Origin: Denitrificimonas caeni
GTDB taxonomy: Bacteria; Pseudomonadota; Gammaproteobacteria; Pseudomonadales; Pseudomonadaceae
Assembly: GCF_905120345.1 (NCBI RefSeq)
Contig: NZ_CAJHOA010000003.1
Coordinates: 372,001 to 436,000, forward strand
Reading direction: 5' to 3'
Length of the DNA stretch: 64,000 bases
Part shown: positions 1 to 8,640 of the stretch, piece by piece
Numbering within the stretch: the first letter of the stretch is position 1
How the letters are laid out: each line of letters opens with the position of its first letter
Notes under the pieces: model-generated
The model's input: only the letters and a program-made list of their open reading frames with translations
Database searches by the model: none
Told to the model about the DNA's origin: nothing
Made by a program: the position numbers and the translations under genes

Positions 1-303
1 GGCCATATGTAAGTGTTCAACCGTTCCGATACCCGGTAACAGTAGCGCTGAGACTTTGGCATTTTTCATCAGCGGAATCACCGCCGAGAGGTATTCTTCA
101 TCGGAGTGCGCAGGGAAGCCGTAGTTCACCGAAGCGCCGCCCAGTCCATCACCGTGAGTGACTTCAATCAATGGCACACCAGCGGCATCCAGTCCTTGCG
201 CGATGGCTTTCATTTCATCGAGAGAAATTTGATGCTGCTTGGGGTGCATGCCGTCACGCAAGCACATGTCGTGAACGGTGATTTTTTTGCCTTTAAGGTC
301 CAT
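1..303 (-). CDS. dmpG: 4-hydroxy-2-oxovalerate aldolase, N-terminal part (runs off the left edge)
   Basis: Splits 4-hydroxy-2-oxoacids into pyruvate and an aldehyde, the last carbon-carbon cleavage of meta-cleavage pathways (DmpG, BphI, HsaF, TesG family). The first 101 residues are in the window, starting at ATG 303. They contain the family motifs [15 protein letters not shown] and [17 protein letters not shown], which carry the catalytic Arg-Asp pair and metal-site residues at the start of the TIM barrel. The gene follows the acylating acetaldehyde dehydrogenase by 10 bp; the two proteins form a channelling complex in characterised systems. It is the last visible gene of a leftward operon starting at 3852. 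The family is certain; the natural substrate depends on the steroid context. Confidence 0.95.
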   Translation of the reverse strand, partial: MDLKGKKITVHDMCLRDGMHPKQHQISLDEMKAIAQGLDAAGVPLIEVTHGDGLGGASVNYGFPAHSDEEYLSAVIPLMKNAKVSALLLPGIGTVEHLHMA

Positions 304-313
304 AACAGTCTCC

Positions 314-1210
314 TTAAGCCACAGTCTGAGTGAGTAATTTTTCCGCGAACATTTCTGCCGTACGTGCAGCCGCTGCAGTCATAATGTCGAGGTTGCCGGC
401 GTACTTAGGTAGGAAATCGCCAAGGCCTTCTACTTCCATAAAAATCGACACGCGATTACCGTCAAAGACAGGGCCGTTGACCAAGGTATAACCCGGAACG
501 TATTTCTGTACTTGCGCGATCATGGCGTGAATGGATGCAGTGATCGCTGCTTGATCCGGTTCGCCTTCGACTAAGCAGTGCACGGTATCGCGCATCATCA
601 GCGGTGGCTCCGCTGGGTTAATTACAATAATGGCTTTACCTTTTTTCGCGCCGCCGACTTTTTCTACGGCGCTAGATGTGGTGCGGGTAAACTCATCAAT
701 ATTCTTACGTGTGCCCGGGCCAACTGATTTAGAGGCCGCAGTGGCAATAATCTCCGCGTATGCGACGGGCTGTACTTGTGAGACCGCTGCCACTAATGGA
801 ATCGTGGCTTGACCACCGCAGGTGACCATATTGACGTTCATCGCGCCGCTGCTTAGGCAATCATCAAGGTTGACCGGTGGTACACAGAATGGACCAATCG
901 CTGCCGGCGTAAGGTCGATCATCAACACGCCTAGCTCGTTGAGCTTACGGCTGTTTTCTGCGTGTACATAAGCTGATGTCGCGTCAAAGGCGATACGGAT
1001 ATCGTCTTCTTTGATATGCGCCAGTAAACCATCAACGCCATCAGCGGTGGTTTTCAAACCCATTTCTTTAGCGCGCAGTAAACCTTCAGAGGTGGGATCA
1101 ATGCCCACCATCCACACCGCCTCAAGAAAATCACTGCGTTGGATCTTGTACAGCAAATCTGTGCCGATGTTACCGGGGCCAATAATGGCGCAGCGAATTT
1201 TTTTACTCAT
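314..1210 (-). CDS. dmpF: acetaldehyde dehydrogenase (acylating)
   Basis: Oxidises the aldehyde released by the aldolase to acyl-CoA with NAD+ and CoA (DmpF, MhpF, HsaG, TesF family). The 298-residue length is normal for the family. An N-terminal Rossmann motif GPGNIGTDL (residues 11-19) binds NAD, and the catalytic Cys lies in [11 protein letters not shown] (C131). It sits between the aldolase gene and the hydratase gene, the usual order for the lower meta pathway. In a steroid pathway the natural substrate would be propanal or acetaldehyde; the sequence does not settle this. The ATG is preceded by a GGAGA-like ribosome site. Confidence 0.95.
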   Translation of the reverse strand: MSKKIRCAIIGPGNIGTDLLYKIQRSDFLEAVWMVGIDPTSEGLLRAKEMGLKTTADGVDGLLAHIKEDDIRIAFDATSAYVHAENSRKLNELGVLMIDLTPAAIGPFCVPPVNLDDCLSSGAMNVNMVTCGGQATIPLVAAVSQVQPVAYAEIIATAASKSVGPGTRKNIDEFTRTTSSAVEKVGGAKKGKAIIVINPAEPPLMMRDTVHCLVEGEPDQAAITASIHAMIAQVQKYVPGYTLVNGPVFDGNRVSIFMEVEGLGDFLPKYAGNLDIMTAAAARTAEMFAEKLLTQTVA

Positions 1211-1235
1211 AATAGTGTGATCTCCGATAGTTGAC

Positions 1236-2030
1236 TCAGTCGGTAAACGTCAGACTGGCAGAGCCGAGTCCGCTAATGTTCATTTCGATACGGTCACCCG
1301 CTGTCACTGGAACAAGGGGGGCCAGTGCACCAGACAAGATGATTTCACCTTTACGGAACGGGATGCCCAGTTTGCCTAGGGTGTTGGCTAACCACGCCAC
1401 CGCTTCGCACGGGTGACCTTGTACAGCGGAACCAAGGCCGCTGCCGGCCGGCTCACCATTCTTGGTCATGGTCAGTTCGACATTGGCTAGATCGACGGTA
1501 CGTGGGTCAATGCGTGCAGAACCGAGAGCAAAGACACCGCAAGAAGCGTTATCGGCAACGGTGTCTTCAATAGCAATCTTCCAGTCACGGATACGTGAAT
1601 CAACGATTTCAAAACAGGGCACAACATATTCAGTGGCGGCAAGGACATCACTGGCGGTTATGCCAGGGCCGTTGAGATCTGCTTTAAGAATAAATGCGAT
1701 CTCACCTTCCGCGCGCGGCTGCACCAAGCAATGTTCAGCTTTACTAACGGTGCTGCCATCTGCGACTTGCATCGCGTCGGTTAGAAAACCAAAATCAGGC
1801 TGGTGGACATTGAGCATGTCTTGCACCGCTTTTGAAGTGACGCCGATTTTTTTACCGATCAGCTTTTGTCCAGCAGCCTCGCGACGCTGGAGAAACTGCA
1901 AAGAGATTTGATAGGCCTGCTCAAGCGTTATGCCGGGGTAGCGTTCGGTCAATGGCGACAGGCTGGTGCGCGACTGTAGCGCTTCAAAAAGTTCGTCACC
2001 GAGTTTTTTAATCACTGTTTCGTCAATCAT
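1236..2030 (-). CDS. 2-oxopent-4-enoate hydratase / 2-hydroxydienoate hydratase family
   Basis: Adds water to the 2-hydroxy-dienoate released by the C-C hydrolase, giving the aldolase substrate (HsaE/TesE role; DmpE and 4-oxalocrotonate decarboxylases share the fold). Visible motifs are GKKIGVTS near residue 60, [11 protein letters not shown] with the metal-binding Glu residues, and FEIVDSRI followed by DTVADNAS. I start at ATG 2030, not the upstream in-frame TTG at 2045, because GAGAGG sits 6-7 nt before this ATG; this gives 264 residues, normal for the family. It lies between the SDR gene and the acetaldehyde dehydrogenase gene. Hydratase rather than decarboxylase is inferred from the neighbours. 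Confidence 0.85.
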   Translation of the reverse strand: MIDETVIKKLGDELFEALQSRTSLSPLTERYPGITLEQAYQISLQFLQRREAAGQKLIGKKIGVTSKAVQDMLNVHQPDFGFLTDAMQVADGSTVSKAEHCLVQPRAEGEIAFILKADLNGPGITASDVLAATEYVVPCFEIVDSRIRDWKIAIEDTVADNASCGVFALGSARIDPRTVDLANVELTMTKNGEPAGSGLGSAVQGHPCEAVAWLANTLGKLGIPFRKGEIILSGALAPLVPVTAGDRIEMNISGLGSASLTFTD

Positions 2031-2054
2031 GATGATGCCTCTCAACCAGAAGAT

Positions 2055-2828
2055 TTAGCTTGGGAAAACGCTGATGCCAGCACCACCGTCAATATCCAGA
2101 ATCTTGCCGGATACCCAGCCCGATGCCGGTGACGCGAAATACAAGGCTGCAGCAGAAATATCTTCAACTTCGCCGAGGCGTTGCAGAGGTGTATTTTTGG
2201 TCATAATCTCTTTCACTGCGGCTGGCATCACCTTATCCAGAGCATCAGTCAGGATCGGACCAGGAGAGATGGCGTTGATGCGAATTTCTGGGGCGAAATC
2301 TTGTGAGAGCAGCTTGGTCATATGCACCAGAGCTGCTTTTGCTGTGCCATAAGCACTGAAGTTCTTCTGAATATAGTTGGCGGCAACCGAGCTGATATTA
2401 ATCACATTACCGCCGCCTGCTGCACGCATATGTGGCACGCACAATTGAATCAGGTGGTACGCGGTGGTCACGTTGAAATTCAAGAGACGATCAAGTTCTT
2501 GCCAAGGCATTTTTGCCGGATCGTTGGGACCGCCGCCGCCGGCATTATTGACCAAGTGAGTGACCTTGCCGAACGCTGCAAGGGCTTCTTGTACCAGCGC
2601 TTCGCGGTTTTCAGCGTTGGTGACGTCGCAGGCTACGGCAATCGCTTCACCGCCGTTGGCTTTGATTTCGTTGGCTACAGCTTCGACGTCGCTGAGGGTG
2701 CGTGCGGCGCAAACAACTTTAGCGCCGGCTTCAGCATAGGCCAAGGCAATGGCGCGGCCGATGCCTTTGCCTGCGCCAGTAATCACTGCAACACTGCCGT
2801 TAAGACTGAATCGGTCAATCAGACTCAT
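2055..2828 (-). CDS. short-chain dehydrogenase resembling 7alpha-hydroxysteroid dehydrogenase
   Basis: NAD(P)-dependent oxidation or reduction of a secondary alcohol, probably on a steroid nucleus. The protein has 257 residues. Motifs: TGAGKGIG (residues 17-24) for cofactor, NNAGGGGP (94-101), Ser147, and the catalytic YGTAK pair Tyr160/Lys164. NNAGGGGP, the GPILTDAL segment and the C-terminal SGWVSGKIL segment closely resemble E. coli HdhA (7alpha-HSDH) as I recall it. It is second in the leftward operon, between the flavin reductase and hydratase genes, which links it to the ring-degradation step. Position and stereospecificity on the substrate cannot be read from sequence. Confidence 0.8.
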   Translation of the reverse strand: MSLIDRFSLNGSVAVITGAGKGIGRAIALAYAEAGAKVVCAARTLSDVEAVANEIKANGGEAIAVACDVTNAENREALVQEALAAFGKVTHLVNNAGGGGPNDPAKMPWQELDRLLNFNVTTAYHLIQLCVPHMRAAGGGNVINISSVAANYIQKNFSAYGTAKAALVHMTKLLSQDFAPEIRINAISPGPILTDALDKVMPAAVKEIMTKNTPLQRLGEVEDISAAALYFASPASGWVSGKILDIDGGAGISVFPS

Positions 2829-2847
2829 GTTTTATCCCTTCTTGTTA

Positions 2848-3852
2848 TTATGATGCGGTTTTTTTAGCGTTATTTTCTTCTTTGGTCGCCCATAAATCTG
2901 GCAGACCGAGATCGGTTGCCTTAATCAGTCGTTTGAACAAAATTTTCAAGGCTTCAACGTCACCATGTCCAATCTGCTTGGCGATCTGCTCTTCCACTGA
3001 TTTAGCTACAGCGATTTGCTTCAGTGAGGCGTCGCGACCGTTGGCGGTTAAAATGTAACGGCTATCACCATTTTTCTGTACCAGCACGACATAGTCTTGC
3101 GCTTGCAGGGCTGTCATTTCGGTGGTGCTCACCTTGCCGCCGGTGTATTCGACAAACTGATTGATCTCTTCAAGAGTCAGACTGTCTTGAATACTCAATA
3201 CCGACAGAATAAAGAACTGCTGCTCATTGAGTTGCTGGGTTTTCAATACGTTCTGCAGGGTGGCGACCATTTGGAAATGTGCACGACCTGCGAGGTAACC
3301 CAATAGGTCTTCGGTATAGCTGCATTCTGGTGTTGGTGCCGCGCTGAGTTGCACACCTTCGCGTGGTTTTCTGGCTGCTAGAGCGTACAGACCGCTTTGG
3401 AAAGCCAGTGGTGGCAATTCTGATTTATCAAAACCCAGCACTTCGCCAACAAAAATCATGTGATCACCGCCTTCATAAATAAAGGCAGTACGGCAATTAA
3501 AGCGCGCGGTGCAATTACGTAGCAGTGGGATATTGTTCATCCCTGCTTCCAGGTCCAGTCCTTTGAACTTATCTTCCCCACGTGAGGCAAAGCGTCCTGA
3601 CAACGCTTCTTGCTCGGTTGAGAGAATGTGCACGTTCCAGTGCTTGTTGTTGGTGAAGGACGATAGGCTCATGGCTGACTTATCAAGGCTCCACAATACC
3701 ATCGGTGGATTCAACGAAACCGAGTTGAAACTGTTCGCCGTAATGCCAACAGGATCACCGTTTTCGGCCCGCGTAGTGATAATCGTAACGCCGGTGGTAA
3801 ATGTGCTCAGTGCTGAGCGAAACTCTTGTGGGTCAAAGCTGGCTTTGGCCAT
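2848..3852 (-). CDS. flavin reductase with C-terminal MarR-like domain (reductase of two-component hydroxylase)
   Basis: Supplies reduced flavin to a partner monooxygenase. Residues 1-165 form the flavin-reductase split-barrel domain, starting FDPQEFRSALSTFTTGVTI and including GITANSFNSVSLNPP. Residues about 180-315 resemble a MarR winged helix. The same two-domain layout is known in the C1 reductase of Acinetobacter 4-hydroxyphenylacetate hydroxylase, where the tail makes activity depend on the aromatic substrate. HsaB/TesA1 is the functional counterpart in steroid pathways; the partner here is probably the HsaA-like gene at 7375. It is the first gene of the leftward operon, with GAGGTG before its ATG and two operator dyads upstream. 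Confidence 0.85.
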   Translation of the reverse strand: MAKASFDPQEFRSALSTFTTGVTIITTRAENGDPVGITANSFNSVSLNPPMVLWSLDKSAMSLSSFTNNKHWNVHILSTEQEALSGRFASRGEDKFKGLDLEAGMNNIPLLRNCTARFNCRTAFIYEGGDHMIFVGEVLGFDKSELPPLAFQSGLYALAARKPREGVQLSAAPTPECSYTEDLLGYLAGRAHFQMVATLQNVLKTQQLNEQQFFILSVLSIQDSLTLEEINQFVEYTGGKVSTTEMTALQAQDYVVLVQKNGDSRYILTANGRDASLKQIAVAKSVEEQIAKQIGHGDVEALKILFKRLIKATDLGLPDLWATKEENNAKKTAS

Positions 3853-3917
3853 AGTGAAGCACCTCGTTTAGTCATGCTATGTTGACTTAATTATCAAGTG
3901 CGGGCATGGGTTAAACA

Positions 3918-3933
3918 TCGTCTCTATGGACTA
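3918..3933. promoter_or_regulatory. putative operator dyad, copy 1
   Basis: TCGTCTCTATGGACTA, one of seven copies of a 16-bp motif near TCGTCY-N4-RGACGA found only in intergenic regions of the catabolic cluster. It lies between the divergent flavin reductase and aldehyde dehydrogenase genes, 66 bp upstream of the former. The regulator is not identified. Confidence 0.5.
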
Positions 3934-3982
3934 CCGTTTGTTGGCGGTGTAAATGCAGTAAAATCAAGGGTTTTTGCGGCTA

Positions 3983-3998
3983 TCGTCCAAACAGACGA
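3983..3998. promoter_or_regulatory. putative operator dyad, copy 2 (perfect dyad)
   Basis: TCGTCCAAACAGACGA. The two half sites TCGTCC/T and A/GGACGA are inverted repeats around AAAC. It lies 68 bp upstream of the aldehyde dehydrogenase start and is the most symmetrical copy of the motif, the best template for a search. Confidence 0.55.
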
Positions 3999-4066
3999 AG
4001 CGACTTAAGAGGCTTGCTTCTAAGCTAAAATTTAAGACCAAAAAATAAATACAATAAGGAGAGTCC

Positions 4067-5497
4067 ATGAGCGCTCAATTAGAAACATCACAACAATTGT
4101 CTGACTTACTTAAGCAGCACCGAAAAGCTACAGACGAGCAAGGTGTGGTTGACGTCGCAACGCGTAAACGCAGACTGCAAACGGCGATTGATGTACTGGT
4201 TGATCATCAGCAGGCCTTGTGTGCTGCGATGGACGCCGATTTCGGTGGGCGCCATCAGGGTTTCAGTCTGATGAATGACATTTTGGGTTCTCTCGGTTCA
4301 CTGAAGCACGCTCGGGATAACCTTGAGCAATGGCTCGGATCTGAGCAGCGGCAGGTTTTTTCTCCTTATGATCAAATGGGTTCGCAAGCCTGGGTGCAAT
4401 ATAAGCCTAAAGGTACGGTGGGGATTATCGGTACCTGGAATGCGCCTATTTTTACTTTGTTTAGCCCGCTGGCCTCGGCGTTATCGGCGGGTAACCGTGC
4501 GGTGCTAAAGCCTTCAGAGGTCGCCCCAGAAACCGCTCGCGTGCTAGCCAAAGCTATCGCTGAGTGTTTTGATCCGATGGATGTTGCGGTGATTACTGGT
4601 GGCGTCGAGATGGGGCAGGCGTTTGCGGGTATGCCGTTTGATCACTTGGTGTTTACTGGTAGTACTGAGGTTGGTAAGAAAATTATGCGGGCGGCCGCTG
4701 ACAACTTGGTGCCGGTAACATTGGAGTTGGGCGGTAAATCACCGGTGATTATCAGTGAAACGGCTGATATAGCTGAAGCTGCGCGCCGTTTGGCGATTGC
4801 CAAAGGAATGAATGGCGGTCAGTTGTGTATTTCTCCTGATCTGATTTATCTGCCGGTGGCTGCCCGTGATGAGTTTTTACAGGCTTTTTGTGCAACCTAT
4901 AGCGCACTCTATCCGACTATTGAGAATAATCCAGATTTTACCGCGGTGATCAATGATCAGCATCTGGCCCGCGTGGTTGGCTATGTGGCGCAGGCACAAG
5001 AAGAAGGTGCTGAGGTTATCTATTGTCCGGATGTGCCGATGCCAACGACAGGGCGTAAGCGTCCGTTGAGTATTGTGATCAACCCCGCATTACTGGCCGA
5101 TATCATGCAAGAGGAAATCTTTGGTCCGGCGCTGGTGTTGCTGACCTACAGTGATATCAAGCACGTGGTGCAAGAAATTAACAGTGGTGGACGGCCATTA
5201 GCGCTGTACTACTTTGGCCAAGATGAAGCAGAACAGAATTATGTGCTGGATCACACGTTATCAGGCGGCGTCACTTTGAATGATGCTTTGATGCATGCGG
5301 CGATGGAAGATGCGCCGTTTGGTGGTGTCGGAGCGTCAGGCATGGGCCATTATCACGGTCGTGATGGGTTTCTGCAGTTTAGTCATGCGCGTACCGTGTT
5401 CCGTGGTGCACCCGTTGACCCGCGTGGAGAGTGGGGCATGTTGCCGCCGTTCTCAGAGCATTTCACGGCCGCCATGGCTTCGCAAGTGACTCGCTAA
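4067..5497 (+). CDS. coniferyl-aldehyde-dehydrogenase-type NAD(P)+ aldehyde dehydrogenase
   Basis: Oxidises an aldehyde to the carboxylic acid. The 476-residue protein has the ALDH fold with catalytic Glu220 in ELGGKSPV and nucleophile Cys254 in GGQLCIS, plus FTGSTEVGKKI for cofactor binding. Overall it matches the coniferyl aldehyde dehydrogenase (CalB-like) subgroup that lacks the N-terminal extension of most ALDHs. It is transcribed away from the ring-degradation operon from a shared intergenic region with two operator dyads. A steroid side-chain aldehyde is a plausible substrate; that is inference. A GGAGAG ribosome site precedes the ATG and a hairpin terminator follows the stop. Confidence 0.85.
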   Translation: MSAQLETSQQLSDLLKQHRKATDEQGVVDVATRKRRLQTAIDVLVDHQQALCAAMDADFGGRHQGFSLMNDILGSLGSLKHARDNLEQWLGSEQRQVFSPYDQMGSQAWVQYKPKGTVGIIGTWNAPIFTLFSPLASALSAGNRAVLKPSEVAPETARVLAKAIAECFDPMDVAVITGGVEMGQAFAGMPFDHLVFTGSTEVGKKIMRAAADNLVPVTLELGGKSPVIISETADIAEAARRLAIAKGMNGGQLCISPDLIYLPVAARDEFLQAFCATYSALYPTIENNPDFTAVINDQHLARVVGYVAQAQEEGAEVIYCPDVPMPTTGRKRPLSIVINPALLADIMQEEIFGPALVLLTYSDIKHVVQEINSGGRPLALYYFGQDEAEQNYVLDHTLSGGVTLNDALMHAAMEDAPFGGVGASGMGHYHGRDGFLQFSHARTVFRGAPVDPRGEWGMLPPFSEHFTAAMASQVTR

Positions 5498-5514
5498 TAA
5501 ACGTCAAGATATTG

Positions 5515-5550
5515 AACCCGGGTACTACTGTCGTGTGCCCGGGTTTTCTT
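5515..5550 (+). terminator. rho-independent terminator
   Basis: Stem AACCCGGG pairing with CCCGGGTT, followed by TTCTT, 18 bp after the aldehyde dehydrogenase stop. It separates that gene from the chemoreceptor gene. Confidence 0.75.
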
Positions 5551-5578
5551 CGTTGTAGTGTCACGCTGGGGACCCATT

Positions 5579-7252
5579 ATGTTGCACTATCTATTCCGTC
5601 TGACAATTGCGAGACGCCTGCTATTTTGGGCTTTTCTCGCTACTGCTCTGTTTTATAGCGCCGTTTTATTAGGCTGGTACGGTTTGCAATCGTCCCGCGA
5701 TAGCCTGCGTGAGATCTATGATGAACATCAGGCAGCGATGATGCTGACCGTTGAGATTGATCAGCTCTTGAGTCAGAACCGCTTGTTTCTGTTGTTAGCA
5801 TTTCACTTTGACCCCAAGGGTAATTTATATCTTGCGCATACTAAGGCTCTAAACACCTATCTGGATGAAATCCGTAATAACAGCAAAGCGATCGATGCGT
5901 TATCGGCTCGCCTTACGCAAACGCCGATGACCGCTGCGGAAGTGGTGTTATTGGCTGAGTTTGCTGAACACTACGGGGTTTGGTTGGACGATCTTGAGGC
6001 CATGCTGGAGTTGCTAGAGTTGGAAGATTTTGGCGAACGTGGCATGACGCTGTTTCTACAAGTCGGTGCTCCAGCCGGTGAGGCAGCCAGCGATATTCTG
6101 TCGCAGTTACTGCTCAGTCAGCGTGAGAAGACCTCTGCCGTGACGGTCGCTGCCGAGCAGGATTATGATCGTACCGTCACTCTTTATATCGGACTGGCAT
6201 TGTTTGGGTTGATTGCTGGCACCCTGACCGGCGTCACCACGTTACGACGGCTGCGTCTGGGTTTCGCTCAGGTCACTGAGTTTGCAAGAGCCATTGCTGA
6301 TGGTGATTTGTCTTTGCCGTTGCCGATCAGTGCTAACGACGAAATTGGTCAGTTGCTGGAGGAGCAGGGGCGTATGCAGCAGGGCTTGCAAGAGTTAGTC
6401 GGGCAAATACATAAGCAGGTTGCTGTGCTCAGTCGTTCGGCCGAGGCACTCACTGCGGATGCGCGCAACTCTTCGGATCTTGCCGCTCAGCAATCCTATG
6501 CGTTAACCAATATATCAGCGGCGGTGGAAGAGCTTTCCGCTTCCATTAGTGAGGTGGGGCGTCATGGTGATGCCGCGCGCGGCATTGTGCAGGTCGCCGC
6601 CGATCGTTCCTATGACAGTGAAAGCTCAATTGCGCTGATGGTTGAGGAGTTGCATGCCATGTCGGCAGCTGTCGGTAAAACTGCCGAACAGGTGCAGGAG
6701 TTGGAAACCTTCTCCAGTCAAATTGACAGTGTGATTCGCGTGATCAATGAGGTGGCTGAGCAAACCAATCTTCTCTCTCTGAATGCTGCGATAGAAGCGG
6801 CCCGAGCGGGTGAGCAAGGGCGTGGTTTTGCGGTGGTGGCTGGCGAGGTGCGCGGGCTGGCTGAACGAACTTCGGCGTCAACGGTAGAGATTACCCGCAC
6901 AGTGCAGCAGATTCAGCGCGCGACGCGTAAGGCTGTCACGGATATGCAGGACACGGTTGCTCGAGTTGATGCTGGCGTTGGCAGTGCTCACCAGGTCAGC
7001 GCAGCAATACGCGATATACGTGCCGGTACCGACGATATTATCAGTGCCGTCAATGAGATTAGTGAGGTGTTGAATAATCAGGCGCAGGCGACTCGAGAGA
7101 TTGCCGTAGAGGTGGAAAGTGTTAATTCCGGTGTTAGCGATATGTCGGACAGTGCCATGCGCAGTACCGATTCGGCTGAGCGACTGACGGCCATGGCGGC
7201 TGAGTTGGAGGGCCAGGCAGGTCGCTTCCGATTAAGTGAAGCGACGACTTGA
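5579..7252 (+). CDS. methyl-accepting chemotaxis protein
   Basis: Membrane chemoreceptor signalling to CheA. From ATG 5579 (GGGGA lies 7 nt upstream; an in-frame GTG at 5558 lacks such a site) it has 557 residues. TM1 spans about residues 12-33, a helical periplasmic ligand domain follows to about 195, TM2 spans about 200-220, then a HAMP segment. The cytoplasmic coiled coil carries the highly conserved hairpin around residue 390-430 ([20 protein letters not shown]). No C-terminal CheR-docking pentapeptide is evident. Its place inside the catabolic cluster suggests taxis toward the substrate or a breakdown product; the ligand is unknown. Confidence 0.9.
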   Translation: MLHYLFRLTIARRLLFWAFLATALFYSAVLLGWYGLQSSRDSLREIYDEHQAAMMLTVEIDQLLSQNRLFLLLAFHFDPKGNLYLAHTKALNTYLDEIRNNSKAIDALSARLTQTPMTAAEVVLLAEFAEHYGVWLDDLEAMLELLELEDFGERGMTLFLQVGAPAGEAASDILSQLLLSQREKTSAVTVAAEQDYDRTVTLYIGLALFGLIAGTLTGVTTLRRLRLGFAQVTEFARAIADGDLSLPLPISANDEIGQLLEEQGRMQQGLQELVGQIHKQVAVLSRSAEALTADARNSSDLAAQQSYALTNISAAVEELSASISEVGRHGDAARGIVQVAADRSYDSESSIALMVEELHAMSAAVGKTAEQVQELETFSSQIDSVIRVINEVAEQTNLLSLNAAIEAARAGEQGRGFAVVAGEVRGLAERTSASTVEITRTVQQIQRATRKAVTDMQDTVARVDAGVGSAHQVSAAIRDIRAGTDDIISAVNEISEVLNNQAQATREIAVEVESVNSGVSDMSDSAMRSTDSAERLTAMAAELEGQAGRFRLSEATT

Positions 7253-7280
7253 GTGTGAGGTTGGCTTGTTCGCTTATTTC

Positions 7281-7296
7281 TAGTCCAGTTTGACGA
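7281..7296. promoter_or_regulatory. putative operator dyad, copy 3
   Basis: TAGTCCAGTTTGACGA; its reverse complement TCGTCAAACTGGACTA matches the shared motif. It lies between the chemoreceptor stop and the HsaA-like hydroxylase start, 78 bp before the latter, where a promoter is expected. Confidence 0.5.
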
Positions 7297-7374
7297 TGAG
7301 GGGGCGGTGGTGTGCGCTGATAATCGTAAAACATTGAAAAACAATATCTGCGTAAATCACCGAGAGAACTAATT

Positions 7375-8565
7375 ATGGCTATCGCTCATAAGAAAACTAC
7401 AAAAGAACTCGAGCTCATCGAAAGTGCGCGCAAAATGATTCCAGCGTTAAAAGCGCGCTCTACTCAAGCGGGACACGATCTTAAAATTCCTGATGAAACC
7501 ATTGCCGAAATGCAAAAGGCAGGTTTATTCAAAGCAATGCAACCTAAGCGTCATGGTGGCTTTGAAGTTGATCCACGTACATTCTTTGAAATTCAAATGG
7601 CACTGGCAGAAGGCTGTATGTCGACCGCGTGGATTTATGGTGTGATGGGTGTGCACCCATGGCAGTTGGCGCGTTACCCTGAGCAAGCTCAGCAAGATGT
7701 CTGGGGTGTAAGTCAAGACACCTTAGTCGGCTCAACTTACATGCCAGTGGCGAAAGTGACACCGGTTGAAGGTGGCTATCGCATCAGTGGTCGCTGGGGT
7801 TTCTCCAGTGGTTGTGAGCATTGCGAGTGGACCTTGTTGGGTGGTATTTTGCCGGCCGATGAGAATGGCGAAGGTATGGAGCACGGTACGTTCCTCGTGC
7901 CTTTATCTGATTATCGTATTGAGCGTAACTGGGATGTTCTCGGTCTGCGTGGTACCGGTAGTCACGATATTGTTGTCGATGATGCTTTTGTCCCTGCACA
8001 TCGTGTCCAGCGCACCAATAACAGCTCACCAGAAGCCACGCCAGGTCTGAAAGAGAATACCAACCCGATCTTTGCGATTCCGTTTGCTCAGGTCTTTACT
8101 CGTGCGGTCTCCAGTTCAGCGTTAGGTGCCTTGCAAGGTGCCATTAACGAGTTTTGTGACAATGCCGCTAAGCACATTGGTAAGCACGGTGCGAAGACGG
8201 CTGAAGATCCAGTCGCACAGGATACGGTTGCCGATGCAATCTTAACCCTCGATATGCTGAAATTGGTACTGAACCGTAACTACGGTGAGCTGTTGGAAAT
8301 TGCTGGCAAAGGCGAGATGCCCGATGTAGAGATGCGTTTACTGTATCGCTACCAGTCAGCGTATGTGACCAACACTTGTGCTGAGAAAGTCAGCATGCTG
8401 CTCAGGTCGATGGCAGCGTCTGGACTGTATAAGACTAATCCAGTCGAACGTATCTTCCGTGATATTCATCAGGCTCGCGGTCATATTGCTAATAACATGG
8501 CGGCTTATGCACGTGCTTATGGAACAGTTCAGCTAGGTTTACCTAACCCTGATCCTTACGTTTAA
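7375..8565 (+). CDS. hsaA: flavin-dependent monooxygenase, HsaA/TesA2 type
   Basis: Oxygenase of a two-component hydroxylase with an acyl-CoA-dehydrogenase fold; in steroid catabolism it hydroxylates the phenolic 9,10-seco intermediate (3-HSA) to a catechol. The 396-residue protein shares with HsaA the segments SSGCEHCEW (HsaA has SSGCDHASW), VLGLRGTGSHDIVVDD and the C-terminal FRDIHQARGHIANN. Reduced flavin would come from the reductase at 2848. It stands alone between an operator dyad and a strong terminator. The family also includes 4-hydroxyphenylacetate hydroxylase C2; the neighbouring kstD, kshB and hsaD genes favour the steroid role. Confidence 0.85.
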   Translation: MAIAHKKTTKELELIESARKMIPALKARSTQAGHDLKIPDETIAEMQKAGLFKAMQPKRHGGFEVDPRTFFEIQMALAEGCMSTAWIYGVMGVHPWQLARYPEQAQQDVWGVSQDTLVGSTYMPVAKVTPVEGGYRISGRWGFSSGCEHCEWTLLGGILPADENGEGMEHGTFLVPLSDYRIERNWDVLGLRGTGSHDIVVDDAFVPAHRVQRTNNSSPEATPGLKENTNPIFAIPFAQVFTRAVSSSALGALQGAINEFCDNAAKHIGKHGAKTAEDPVAQDTVADAILTLDMLKLVLNRNYGELLEIAGKGEMPDVEMRLLYRYQSAYVTNTCAEKVSMLLRSMAASGLYKTNPVERIFRDIHQARGHIANNMAAYARAYGTVQLGLPNPDPYV

Positions 8566-8573
8566 AAGTGTTT

Positions 8574-8606
8574 CCGTCGCGCACTCTAAGTAGCGCGACG
8601 GTTTTT
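8574..8606 (+). terminator. rho-independent terminator
   Basis: Stem CCGTCGCGC pairing with GCGCGACGG followed by TTTTTG, just after the hydroxylase stop. It partly insulates hsaA from the downstream kstD operon. Confidence 0.8.
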
Positions 8607-8640
8607 GCTTTCCAACTCCGTGATTAAGATAGGTGTGTAG

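Noticed and set aside
630-812. Open frames opposite or out of frame with the catabolic genes, for example 1462-1911 +, 2322-2867 +, 9225-9719 - and 14612-15157 -
   Set aside because: They overlap well-supported genes fully, have no ribosome site or recognisable motif, and are composition shadows.
7375-8565. 4-hydroxyphenylacetate hydroxylase oxygenase as the specific call
   Set aside because: The HsaA-like motifs and the kstD, kshB and hsaD neighbours fit steroid hydroxylation better; no HPA pathway genes are present.
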